From NCBI GenBank assembly GCA_004559785.1, contig SFXD01000028.1, forward strand, positions 1 to 23,722: 23,722 nucleotides of DNA. Direction: 5' to 3'. This document shows positions 6,562 through 14,880 of the stretch, in pieces. The notes under the pieces are model-generated. The model ran no database searches, had not been told where the DNA came from, and was given only the letters and a program-made list of their open reading frames with translations. Each line of letters begins with the position of its first letter. The stretch's first letter is position 1. The position numbers were made by a program, and so were the translations under genes. This stretch comes from a bacterium (GTDB lineage: Bacteria; Bacteroidota; Bacteroidia; Bacteroidales; Bacteroidaceae).

Positions 6562-6569
6562 TATCTTTG
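6562..6569 (+). promoter_or_regulatory. -7 element of the mraZ/dcw promoter
   Basis: TATCTTTG fits TAnnTTTG and lies 32 bases before the GTG start of mraZ. At the -33 position, 19 bases upstream, the sequence is TGG inside the MraZ-like repeats rather than TTG. This is probably the main promoter of the whole plus-strand cluster. Confidence 0.65.
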
Positions 6570-6601
6570 CACCCAAGAACTACAATAAATAGGTACACGA
6601 A

Positions 6602-7069
6602 GTGAGATTTACCGGCAACATAGATGCAAAAGTGGACGAAAAGGGACGCGTTTTCGTACCAAGTGCCTTCCGCAAAATCCTACAGAAGGAGGAAGGGCAA
6701 GGCCTGATACTTAGGCGCGATGTCTTCCAGCGTTGCCTTGTCCTTTTCCCACAGAGCGTATGGGATGAACAGGTGGATGCCATCACCGCCAGGACCAACA
6801 TGTTCGACCGCAATGGCAGAAACGCACTCAGATGGTTCGTGGCAGGAGCGGAATCCATAACTCTCGACAACGGCGGACGCATGTTGATACCACGCCGGTA
6901 CCTGGAAGAAGCCGGCATACAGAACGAGGTGAGGTTCATCGGCGTAGACAACACCATAGAGATATGGAGCCGGCAGAATGCCGAGGCCTTGCTTGCCAAC
7001 AACGACGACGAGCCCTTCAATCTGGAATCGCTGATGAACGGAGAGGCTCAAGCCAACGCCGAGGGTTGA
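6602..7069 (+). CDS. mraZ: Transcriptional regulator MraZ
   Basis: First gene of the division and cell wall cluster. MraZ is a ring-forming DNA-binding protein that represses its own operon in E. coli. This 155-residue protein contains two SpoVT-AbrB-like repeats, each with its swapped-hairpin core: DEKGRVFVPSAFR (12-24) and LDNGGRMLIPRRYLEEAG (about 88-105). The start is GTG at 6602: an in-frame TAG at 6590-6592 rules out any earlier start, and the family's conserved opening (MRFTGNIDAK) begins here. The acidic C-terminal tail after about residue 135 carries no recognisable domain. Two TGGGG repeats upstream are a likely autoregulatory site. rsmH follows after 35 bases. Confidence 0.95.
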   Translation: MRFTGNIDAKVDEKGRVFVPSAFRKILQKEEGQGLILRRDVFQRCLVLFPQSVWDEQVDAITARTNMFDRNGRNALRWFVAGAESITLDNGGRMLIPRRYLEEAGIQNEVRFIGVDNTIEIWSRQNAEALLANNDDEPFNLESLMNGEAQANAEG

Positions 7070-7104
7070 AACTATTGACTAAACATTCTCCCAACTATAA
7101 ACTC

Positions 7105-8037
7105 ATGAATTGCGACACTTACCATATACCCGTACTGCTACACGAGTCCGTGGACGGATTGGACATCAAACCCGGCGGAACATACATCGATGCCACTTAC
7201 GGAGGAGGAGGACACAGCAGGGAGATCCTTGCGCATCTGGGCAAAGACGGGAGATTGTTTGGCTTCGACCAGGACTTGGATGCCGCACGCGGAGCCATCG
7301 AAGATGGCAGATTCCAATTCGTACGCAGCAATTTCCGCTTCATGAAGCAATGGATGAGGTATTATGGCGTAGAGCACGTGGACGGCATACTGGCAGACCT
7401 GGGAGTCAGCAGCCATCACCTCGACGAAGGTTCGAGGGGGTTCAGCTTCAGGTACGACGCTCCGCTCGACATGAGGATGAACCAGAAGGCAAGCCTTACA
7501 GCCAGGAAGGTGTTGGAAGAGTACAGCGAAGAGCAAATCTCCGACATCCTTTACCTGTATGGAGAACTCAGGAACAGCCGACGCATTGCCTCTGCCATCG
7601 TCAAGGCACGGGGCAAGCAGGCAATAGCCACCACGGGGCAACTGGCAGAGCTACTAAAGCCACTGATGGGGTATGACAGGGAGAAAAAGGACATGGCAAG
7701 GGTCTTCCAAGCCCTGAGGATAGAGGTCAACGGAGAAATGCAAGCCCTGCGCCAGATGCTGTCTGCAGCCACGGAACTGCTTGACGATGGCGGAAGGCTC
7801 GCAGTGCTGACCTACCACTCGCTGGAAGACAGGATGGTAAAAAACTTCATCAAGTCTGGCAACGCCGAAGGAAAATGCGAGACCGACATCTTTGGCAGGA
7901 ACCACTCGCCGCTGAAAGCCGTGAACAAGGGTGTCGTGGTGGCTTCTGCAGAGGAGATTGGCAGTAATCCCAGAAGCAGGTCAGCCAAACTGAGAGTGGC
8001 AGTGAGGCTACTGCGCAACGAGGGACAGACAATGTAA
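7105..8037 (+). CDS. rsmH: 16S rRNA (cytosine(1402)-N(4))-methyltransferase
   Basis: RsmH (MraW) methylates N4 of C1402 in 16S rRNA using S-adenosylmethionine, fine-tuning the decoding centre. The 310-residue protein starts MNCDTYHIPVLLHESVDGL, the family's typical opening. The SAM-binding motif I is DATYGGGGHSREIL (29-42), followed by FGFDQDLDA (52-60) and ILADLGVSSHHLDEGSRGFSF in two parts around 95-115. DMRMN (122-126) and a late TYHSLEDRMVKNF block complete the family pattern. The frame is open upstream into mraZ, but that stretch has no RsmH similarity, so the ATG at 7105 is the start. mraZ lies 35 bases upstream and ftsL 39 bases downstream, in the usual dcw order. Confidence 0.96.
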   Translation: MNCDTYHIPVLLHESVDGLDIKPGGTYIDATYGGGGHSREILAHLGKDGRLFGFDQDLDAARGAIEDGRFQFVRSNFRFMKQWMRYYGVEHVDGILADLGVSSHHLDEGSRGFSFRYDAPLDMRMNQKASLTARKVLEEYSEEQISDILYLYGELRNSRRIASAIVKARGKQAIATTGQLAELLKPLMGYDREKKDMARVFQALRIEVNGEMQALRQMLSAATELLDDGGRLAVLTYHSLEDRMVKNFIKSGNAEGKCETDIFGRNHSPLKAVNKGVVVASAEEIGSNPRSRSAKLRVAVRLLRNEGQTM

Positions 8038-8076
8038 GTACATCCAAACAAGGAAAGCATTCACTAAAGATAGGAA

Positions 8077-8538
8077 ATGGAAGAGGATTTTGACAGGATA
8101 GAAGACGCACAGACCGTGGATAGAGAACAAACGGAACAGCCTCAGGCGGAGACCGCGGGGAGCAACAAGTCGAGGTTGCTGAGTTCGCTGATAAACGAGG
8201 ATGAGGAGAAGACTCCCGAGCTGAACCATATAAAGGATGTCCTACAGGCCTTCAGCATCAACGGGATGTGGTTTCGCCGCCAACTGGGAGCCATAGCCCT
8301 GATATTGTTCGGAGTAGTGCTGTACATCACCAACAGGTACCAGGCACAACAGGAAATGATTGAGGAGGAGAAACTGAGAAGCGAATTGCAGGACTGGAAG
8401 TTCCGTAGCATGACACGCAACAGCGAACTGACATTCAAGTCAAGGCAAAGCCAGCTTGAGAAACAACTCAAGAACATGGGCGACAGTACCCTCCTGCCAA
8501 GCAACGAGCCACTCTACAAGATTACCATCGACAAATAG
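8077..8538 (+). CDS. ftsL: Cell division protein FtsL-like, single membrane pass
   Basis: At 153 residues, this bitopic protein has an acidic cytoplasmic N-terminus (1-66), one membrane helix (about 69-86, LGAIALILFGVVLYITNR) and a periplasmic coiled coil (about 88-135) rich in E, K, L and Q. FtsL recruits and activates the FtsW-FtsI synthase together with FtsB and FtsQ. Primary sequence conservation in this family is poor, so the call rests on topology and on the invariant position between rsmH and ftsI. The unusually long cytoplasmic N-terminus (about 66 residues, against about 35 in E. coli) appears typical of Bacteroidetes. No ftsB is seen nearby. Confidence 0.85.
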   Translation: MEEDFDRIEDAQTVDREQTEQPQAETAGSNKSRLLSSLINEDEEKTPELNHIKDVLQAFSINGMWFRRQLGAIALILFGVVLYITNRYQAQQEMIEEEKLRSELQDWKFRSMTRNSELTFKSRQSQLEKQLKNMGDSTLLPSNEPLYKITIDK

Positions 8539-8556
8539 TAGTACACACATACACAA

Positions 8557-10668
8557 ATGAAGGCAGACAAGAGAAACTCCATAGGAAGGTACAGGATATT
8601 GCTGATCGTCATGGCGATAATAGGCGTGTACGTGTTCGGCAAGGCCATACGGACCATGATCAGCCCACAGAAGGACTACTGGATTGCCGTGGACAAACGG
8701 TTCACGAAAGAGAACATACCCATACCTGCCAACAGAGGCAACCTACTGGATTGCAATGGACGAATACTGTCTGGCTCAGTACCCGAATACAGGCTCTACA
8801 TGGACTTCCGGGTAATTGACCCCGACAGTGCCCACAAGGCGAAGACCGAAGCCTTCCGCGACTCCGTCTTCAACCACTGCCTCGACAGCATCGCGCTGGG
8901 ACTGGAAAGCATATTCCCCGACAAGAGTGCCGCATGGTTTAGAAAGAGACTGCTCGACGGAAAGAAGAGAGGAGGATTCTCGTACCGCATCTATCCAAAG
9001 CATGCCACCTACATACAATACAAGCAATGCAAGGAACTGCCACTGCTGAGAGAGTCTGCCATGAAGGGCGGGTTCCACGGAGAAGAAATCATGCAGAGGA
9101 AGAAGCCCTATGGCATACTGGCATCCAGGACACTGGGCGACTTGTACAAGGACTCAAACGCAGCCAAGTTCGGACTTGAACTAAGCTTCGACAGCATCCT
9201 GAGGGGCGAACCAGGCTTGAGCCACCGCTCTACCATACGCAACAGAAGGCTGAGCTTCATCGACAAGGAGCCGTCGGACGGACACGACCTAATGACCACC
9301 ATCGACATTGACATACAAGACTTTGCCGACCGCTCGCTACGCAACAAGCTACATGAGTTAGAAGGAGAGATTGGCATAGCCATAGTGATGGAAGTGAAGA
9401 CCGGAGACGTGAAGGCAATCGTCAACCTGACACGGGGCAACGACGGGGAATACTACGAGATGAAAAACAATGCCGTAAGCGACCTCATGGAACCTGGGTC
9501 CACATTCAAGACCGCCAGCATCATGGTGGCAATGGAAGACGGGCACATCAACAAGAACACTCGGATAGATACGGGAAATGGAATCTACCTGATGTACAAG
9601 CGTGAGATGAAAGACCACAACTGGAGAAAAGGCGGATACAACGAACTGACGGTCACACAGGTGCTGGAGTACAGTTCCAACATCGGCGTGAGCCGTCTCA
9701 TAGACCAAGCCTACCACGACGACCCCGACAAATTCGTGCGTGGGCTAAACAAGATAGGCGTGGGCATTCCGCTCAACCTGCCTTTCGTCGGCAAGGGCGA
9801 ACCCATTGTGAGGCATCCCGAGAAACAGGGACGTTACTGGAAGAACTGGAGCAACACTGCCCTGCCATGGATGAGCATCGGATACGAAACCATGATACCT
9901 CCCATCAGCACGCTGACCTTCTACAACGCCATAGCCAACGGAGGCAAGATGGTGAAGCCAAGATTCGTAAAGGCTGAGTTGGAAAACGGTCAGGTAGTAA
10001 GGGAGTTCCCGACGGAGACCATCAAGGAGAGCATCTGCAAGCCGTCAACCTTGGAACAGATACAGGAGATACTGGAAAAGGTGGTAAGCGAAGGACTTGG
10101 CAAGAAAGCCGGCAACGGAGGAAAATACTTCCTCGTCAGCGGCAAGACAGGCACGGCACAAGTGGCTGGCAAGGGTGGATACCACAACGGACCCAAGAAA
10201 TACATGGTTAGTTTCTGTGGCTACTTCCCCTCAGACGCTCCACAGTACAGTTGCATCGTCTGCATCGTCAAATACAACACTCCCGCATCGGGAGGTGGAC
10301 AATGCGGACCCGTGTTCCGCGACATTTCGCAATACATCATGTCGAAGGGCGAATTCAGGGAGGCATCCGAAGCCAAGGACACAAACTACGTCCATCATCC
10401 CATGGTTGCCAAGGGGCGCAACGACAAGACCAAGGTCATACTGGACGCACTGGAATTGGAAGACAGCACCAGCGGTGACACATCCGACTCAATCCCCGTG
10501 AATAGGGTCCCCGACCTAAGGGGCATGGGAGCAAGGGATGCAGTATACATCATGCAAGAGAGGGGACTCAAGGTGAAACTGAAAGGCAAGGGGCACGTCA
10601 AGGCTCAGAACATGCCTCCTGGCACAATAATTGAGACAGGTAAGTGCATAACCCTGACCCTGGAGTAA
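8557..10668 (+). CDS. ftsI: Penicillin-binding transpeptidase FtsI (class B PBP) with PASTA domain
   Basis: Cross-links septal peptidoglycan as partner of FtsW. The 703-residue protein has an N-terminal membrane anchor (13-30, RILLIVMAIIGVYVFGKA). The dimerisation/pedestal domain starts near ANRGNLLDCNGRILS (58-72). The transpeptidase domain shows all three active-site motifs: S315-T-F-K318 in MEPGSTFKTAS, S373-S-N375 in EYSSNIG, and K530-T-G532 in SGKTGTAQV. A single C-terminal PASTA domain (about 646-703, VNRVPDLRGMGARDAV...) follows a variable linker. PASTA domains are commoner in Gram-positive PBP2x-like proteins, but a single one is usual in Bacteroidetes FtsI. An inserted helical region (about 95-160) enlarges the pedestal. 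ftsL lies 18 bases upstream. Confidence 0.95.
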   Translation: MKADKRNSIGRYRILLIVMAIIGVYVFGKAIRTMISPQKDYWIAVDKRFTKENIPIPANRGNLLDCNGRILSGSVPEYRLYMDFRVIDPDSAHKAKTEAFRDSVFNHCLDSIALGLESIFPDKSAAWFRKRLLDGKKRGGFSYRIYPKHATYIQYKQCKELPLLRESAMKGGFHGEEIMQRKKPYGILASRTLGDLYKDSNAAKFGLELSFDSILRGEPGLSHRSTIRNRRLSFIDKEPSDGHDLMTTIDIDIQDFADRSLRNKLHELEGEIGIAIVMEVKTGDVKAIVNLTRGNDGEYYEMKNNAVSDLMEPGSTFKTASIMVAMEDGHINKNTRIDTGNGIYLMYKREMKDHNWRKGGYNELTVTQVLEYSSNIGVSRLIDQAYHDDPDKFVRGLNKIGVGIPLNLPFVGKGEPIVRHPEKQGRYWKNWSNTALPWMSIGYETMIPPISTLTFYNAIANGGKMVKPRFVKAELENGQVVREFPTETIKESICKPSTLEQIQEILEKVVSEGLGKKAGNGGKYFLVSGKTGTAQVAGKGGYHNGPKKYMVSFCGYFPSDAPQYSCIVCIVKYNTPASGGGQCGPVFRDISQYIMSKGEFREASEAKDTNYVHHPMVAKGRNDKTKVILDALELEDSTSGDTSDSIPVNRVPDLRGMGARDAVYIMQERGLKVKLKGKGHVKAQNMPPGTIIETGKCITLTLE

Positions 10669-10688
10669 GGAGGGCTGCACATCCAAAC

Positions 10689-10705
10689 ATATATACATTA
10701 TATAT
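10689..10705 (+). repeat. AT-only inverted repeat in the ftsI-murE gap
   Basis: ATATATA and TATATAT flank a CAT loop. The stem is weak. It sits in the longest gap within the cluster's first half (55 bases), just before AAGAGGAG, one of the few purine-rich, Shine-Dalgarno-like stretches here, 5 bases ahead of the murE ATG. Confidence 0.35.
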
Positions 10706-10723
10706 ATTATAAAGAGGAGACAC

Positions 10724-12193
10724 ATGAAACTGGTCAATCTAACGAGCGTATGCACTCCCGTCAAGATAGTGGGAGACACCAACGCAGATGTAACGGGAAT
10801 CGAGATAGACTCCCGACAGATTAAGGAAGGCAATGTTTTCATCGCCATGAGAGGCTCGCAGGTAGACGGACACGACTATATAGACAAAGCTGTGTGCCAA
10901 GGTGCCACGGTAGTGGTATGCGAGGAACTTCCTGCAAACATACAGGAAAACGTAACATACCTGCAATACCCCAGCACAGAGGAAGTGGCCGGCAAACTCG
11001 CCACGACATTCTACGGCAACCCTACAAAAAGGATGAAACTGATAGGAGTGACGGGGACCAACGGCAAGACAACAATTGCCACGGTGCTCTTCAACATATT
11101 CCGCAGAATGGGACACAAATGCGGACTGTGCAGCACCGTATGCAATTACATTGACTCCGAACCCATCCCAACGGAATGCACCACGCCCGATCCCATCACC
11201 CTGAACAAACTGCTTGGCAGGATGGCCGACGAAGGGTGCGAATATGCCTTCATGGAGGTAAGCAGCCACAGCGTCGCACAAAAACGCATAGCTGGACTGA
11301 CCTTTGCCGGAGGAATATTTACCAACCTCACGCGAGACCACCTTGACTACCACAAGACATTCGACAAGTATCGCGATGCCAAGAAAGCCTTCTTCGACTC
11401 GCTACCCAAGGATGCCTTCGCCATTGTGAATGCCGACGACAAGAACGGCATGGTAATGGTGCAGAACTGCAAGGCTACGACAAAGACTTACTCCGTGCAG
11501 TCGGCAGCAGACTTCAAGTGCCGCATCATGGAAGAGAGTTTCGAGGGCATGGTTCTTGAAATGGACGGCAGGGAGGTATGCGTACAGTTCGTGGGCAGGT
11601 TCAATGCCAGCAACCTGCTCGCCATCTATGCAACCGAGATCATGCTCGGTGTCGAACCGCAGGAGGCCCTGGTGCAGATGAGTGCCATGAAGCCCGTGAA
11701 CGGACGCTTCGAAACCATTCGGTCGAAGGAGGGCGTAACCGCCATCGTGGACTATGCACATACACCCGATGCCCTGGCCAACGTATTGTCCACAATAAAC
11801 GAGATATTGCGCCACCGCGGCGAATGCTGGACGGTATGTGGGGCCGGAGGAAACCGCGACAAGGGTAAAAGGCCCCTCATGGCCCAGGAGGCTGCAAGGT
11901 ACAGCGACAGAGTTATCATCACGAGCGACAATCCCAGGAACGAAGACCCGCAGGAAATTATCAACGACATGCTCGCAGGTCTCGACGAACGCCAGACAAG
12001 GAAGACCCTGAGCATAGTGGACCGTAGGGAAGCCATACGCACAGCCTGCATGATGGCAAAGCCAGGAGATGTGATACTCGTGGCAGGCAAGGGACACGAA
12101 GACTACCAGATAGTTATGGGAGTGAAGCACCACTTTGACGACCACGAGGTCATACGAGAAGCTTTTGGGCTCAATCCCAGCGAGCAAGAATAA
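10724..12193 (+). CDS. murE: UDP-MurNAc-tripeptide synthetase (meso-diaminopimelate-adding)
   Basis: Cytoplasmic Mur ligase that adds the third stem-peptide residue to UDP-MurNAc-L-Ala-D-Glu, using ATP. The 489-residue protein has the three Mur domains: an N-terminal UDP-binding domain opening with DSRQIKEGNVFIAMRG (29-44), the ATP-binding domain with VTGTNGKTTIA (109-119), and the C-terminal ligase domain. Lys220 in YRDAKKAFF corresponds to the carbamylated lysine of the family. The substrate-choosing motif is DNPR (402-405, in ITSDNPRNEDP), which is characteristic of enzymes that add meso-diaminopimelate rather than L-lysine. This implies the A1-gamma peptidoglycan usual in Gram-negative bacteria. 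The next gene is mraY; murF, which often lies between the two, is absent. Confidence 0.97.
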   Translation: MKLVNLTSVCTPVKIVGDTNADVTGIEIDSRQIKEGNVFIAMRGSQVDGHDYIDKAVCQGATVVVCEELPANIQENVTYLQYPSTEEVAGKLATTFYGNPTKRMKLIGVTGTNGKTTIATVLFNIFRRMGHKCGLCSTVCNYIDSEPIPTECTTPDPITLNKLLGRMADEGCEYAFMEVSSHSVAQKRIAGLTFAGGIFTNLTRDHLDYHKTFDKYRDAKKAFFDSLPKDAFAIVNADDKNGMVMVQNCKATTKTYSVQSAADFKCRIMEESFEGMVLEMDGREVCVQFVGRFNASNLLAIYATEIMLGVEPQEALVQMSAMKPVNGRFETIRSKEGVTAIVDYAHTPDALANVLSTINEILRHRGECWTVCGAGGNRDKGKRPLMAQEAARYSDRVIITSDNPRNEDPQEIINDMLAGLDERQTRKTLSIVDRREAIRTACMMAKPGDVILVAGKGHEDYQIVMGVKHHFDDHEVIREAFGLNPSEQE

Positions 12194-12232
12194 CACATGC
12201 GTTAAGAAACATAGATACGGAAATAGAACGAG

Positions 12233-13501
12233 ATGCTATACTACCTGTTTAGATACTTGGATGACTATACCGGCCTGTCCGGAGCCAGGCTTTGGCAATA
12301 CATATCCTTCCGCTCCCTGCTTGCCCTGGTGCTGAGCCTCCTCATATCCATGTGGTTCGGCCAGTATTTCATAAAATGGATGAAAAGCCACGGAGCAAAC
12401 GAGACGCAGCGCGACGAGACGATAGACCCGTATGGAGTAGAGAAGAAGGGCGTTCCCACCATGGGAGGCATCATAATCATCGTCGCCACAATCCTGCCTT
12501 GCCTGTTGCTGGGGAGGCTTCGCAACATATATATGCTGCTGATGCTCTTCACTACGGCATGGCTGGGTATGCTTGGCTTTGCAGACGACTATATGAAGAT
12601 GAAAATATCCAAGGACGGACTGCGCCCCATCTACAAGCTGCTTGGGCAAGGATTCCTTGGACTGTGCGTGGGACTTACCCTCTGGCTGAGTCCTGATGCC
12701 GTGATAAGGGAAAACATCACTACCGAGAAGCAAGGGCTGGAACAGGTGGTGATACACAAGAGCGAACCCGTCAAGAGCACCATTACGACCATACCTTTCG
12801 TCAAGAACAACAATTTCAACTATGGCAATATCGTATCCTTCTGCGGCAGATACAAGAATGCCGCCGGATGGATTCTGTTCGTGCTGATGACGACCTTCGT
12901 AGTGGTAGCCGTTAGCAATGGCAGCAACATGAACGACGGCATGGACGGAATGTGCGCAGGCAATGCCGCCATAATATGCATTGCCCTGGGGATACTGGCA
13001 TACGTAAGCAGCCACATCCACATGGCAAGCTACCTCAACATCATGTACATACCAGGCAGCGAAGAACTCGTCATCTTCCTCTGTGCATTCGTAGGTGCCC
13101 TGATTGGGTTCCTATGGTACAATGCATATCCGGCACAGGTCTTCATGGGCGACACCGGCAGCCTTGCCATAGGAGGCATAATAGCCGTGACTGCCGTCAT
13201 CATACACAAGGAACTGCTGATACCCCTGCTCTGCTTCGTATTCTTCATCGAAAGCGTGAGTGTCCTGCTACAGACCAACTATGCAAGGCTGGGCAACAGG
13301 AGGGGCGAGAAATGGCGTGTGTTCAAGCGTGCGCCGATTCACGATGCGTTCCGCATAAAGCCCGGGCAACTGCCATCCGACTTCAAGGTGCTGGTCAACT
13401 GGCCAAAGGGTTGCTGGCTCGAGTCAAAGATTACGACAAGGTTCTGGATAGTAACCATCATCCTTGCCGCCCTGACAATCGTAACGTTGAAGATTAGATA
13501 A
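12233..13501 (+). CDS. mraY: Phospho-N-acetylmuramoyl-pentapeptide transferase
   Basis: Integral membrane enzyme that transfers phospho-MurNAc-pentapeptide to undecaprenyl phosphate, giving lipid I. The protein has 422 residues, longer than the usual 360. The excess is mainly a soluble insertion at about 152-210, between membrane segments, which I recall from other Bacteroidetes MraY. Conserved landmarks are KKGVPTMGGIII (71-82), the Asp pair D118-D119 in LGFADDYMK, D235 in NMNDGMDGMCAGN (232-244) and D307 in FMGDTGSLAIGG (304-315). Near the C-terminus, the histidine-rich motif usually written PxHHHxE appears as APIHDAFR (367-374), keeping only the first His. About ten membrane segments are visible. 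Confidence 0.95.
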   Translation: MLYYLFRYLDDYTGLSGARLWQYISFRSLLALVLSLLISMWFGQYFIKWMKSHGANETQRDETIDPYGVEKKGVPTMGGIIIIVATILPCLLLGRLRNIYMLLMLFTTAWLGMLGFADDYMKMKISKDGLRPIYKLLGQGFLGLCVGLTLWLSPDAVIRENITTEKQGLEQVVIHKSEPVKSTITTIPFVKNNNFNYGNIVSFCGRYKNAAGWILFVLMTTFVVVAVSNGSNMNDGMDGMCAGNAAIICIALGILAYVSSHIHMASYLNIMYIPGSEELVIFLCAFVGALIGFLWYNAYPAQVFMGDTGSLAIGGIIAVTAVIIHKELLIPLLCFVFFIESVSVLLQTNYARLGNRRGEKWRVFKRAPIHDAFRIKPGQLPSDFKVLVNWPKGCWLESKITTRFWIVTIILAALTIVTLKIR

Positions 13502-13511
13502 TTCAGACATC

Positions 13512-14846
13512 ATGAAGAGAATAGTGGTCTTAGGAGCCGCAGAAAGCGGCGTGGGTGCCGCAATACTGGCACAGAAGGAGGGCTTTGACGTATTCCTCAG
13601 CGACATGGGAAGCATCAAGCCCCACTACAAGGAAATGATAGAGGAAAAGGGCATTCCATGGGAAGAGAACGGGCATACGGAGAGCCTGATACTGAACGCG
13701 GACGAGGTTATCAAAAGCCCTGGGATTCCCGAGAACGCCCCAATGATACAGAAGGTGAAGGAGGCAGGAATACCCATCATCAGCGAAATAGAGTTTGCCG
13801 GCAGGTACACCCATGCCAAGATGATTTGCATCACCGGCTCAAACGGCAAGACCACCACGACAAGCCTCATCTACCACATCTTCAGGAATGCAGGCTACAA
13901 CGTAGGGCTGGCAGGCAACATAGGCAGGAGCCTCGCCCTGCAGATTGCCGAGGGGAGGAACTACGACTACTACATCATCGAGCTTAGCAGTTTCCAACTC
14001 GACAACATGTACAAGTTCAGGGCAAACATCGCCATACTGCTGAACATTACGCCCGACCATCTCGACCGTTACGACTACAACATGCAGAACTATGCGGACT
14101 CCAAGATGCGCATCATACAGAACCAGACCGAGGAGGACGCTTTCGTATACTGGGCAGACGACCCCATCATACAGGAAGAACTGAAGAAGTACGGCATAAA
14201 GTCACAGTTGTGTCCTTTCAGCATACTGAAGAAGAACGGCATGATAGGCTACATAGAAGACGGCAACTATGTCATAGAACGCCCCACCCCGTTCAATATG
14301 GAACAGGAGAGCCTAAGCCTCAGCGGCAAGCACAACATGTACAACAGCCTCGCCGCTGGCATAGCCGCACACCTGAGTGGCATCAAGGACGAGATGCTCA
14401 AGGAGAGCCTAAGCGACTTTGAGGGCGTTGAACACAGGCTGGAGAAGGTTGCCCGCGTGGGAGGCGTGCAGTACATCAACGATTCCAAGGCCACCAATGT
14501 CGATGCCTGCTGGTATGCCCTCGAAAGCATGACGACACCCACCATCCTCATCATAGGAGGCAAGGACAAGGGCAACGACTACAATGCCATAAAGGAACTG
14601 GTGAGGAAAAAGTGCGCCGGACTCGTATTCCTGGGGGCGGACAACAGCAAGCTACACGCCTTCTTCGACCCCATGGGAATACCCACCGCCGACACGCACA
14701 GCATGAAAGACTGCGTCGACGAATGCGTAAAGATGGCAAAGCCAGGCTATACGGTACTGCTCAGCCCTTGCTGCGCCAGCTTCGACCTGTTCAAGAATAT
14801 GGAGGACAGAGGAGAGCAGTTCAAGGCTCTCGTACGTTCACTGTAA
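13512..14846 (+). CDS. murD: UDP-N-acetylmuramoyl-L-alanine--D-glutamate ligase
   Basis: Cytoplasmic Mur ligase that adds D-glutamate to UDP-MurNAc-L-alanine. The 444-residue protein opens with a Rossmann-like motif, VVLGAAESGVGAAILA (5-20), which binds the UDP part. The ATP P-loop is ITGSNGKTTTTSL (107-119). Further on come ELSSFQL, ITPDHLDRY, the HR motif in EGVEHRLE, and INDSKATNVDA. The closing signature LLSPCCASFDLFKNMEDRG is the typical MurD C-terminus. All three Mur domains are complete. It begins 10 bases after mraY, and ftsW follows after 34 bases. Confidence 0.97.
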   Translation: MKRIVVLGAAESGVGAAILAQKEGFDVFLSDMGSIKPHYKEMIEEKGIPWEENGHTESLILNADEVIKSPGIPENAPMIQKVKEAGIPIISEIEFAGRYTHAKMICITGSNGKTTTTSLIYHIFRNAGYNVGLAGNIGRSLALQIAEGRNYDYYIIELSSFQLDNMYKFRANIAILLNITPDHLDRYDYNMQNYADSKMRIIQNQTEEDAFVYWADDPIIQEELKKYGIKSQLCPFSILKKNGMIGYIEDGNYVIERPTPFNMEQESLSLSGKHNMYNSLAAGIAAHLSGIKDEMLKESLSDFEGVEHRLEKVARVGGVQYINDSKATNVDACWYALESMTTPTILIIGGKDKGNDYNAIKELVRKKCAGLVFLGADNSKLHAFFDPMGIPTADTHSMKDCVDECVKMAKPGYTVLLSPCCASFDLFKNMEDRGEQFKALVRSL

Positions 14847-14880
14847 CAAAACAAAAGAGAAACTACAGAACGACAAGACG

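Noticed and set aside
6832..7104. 91-codon upstream extension of the rsmH frame
   Set aside because: It lies inside mraZ in another frame and is Arg-rich nonsense; the conserved RsmH start is at 7105.
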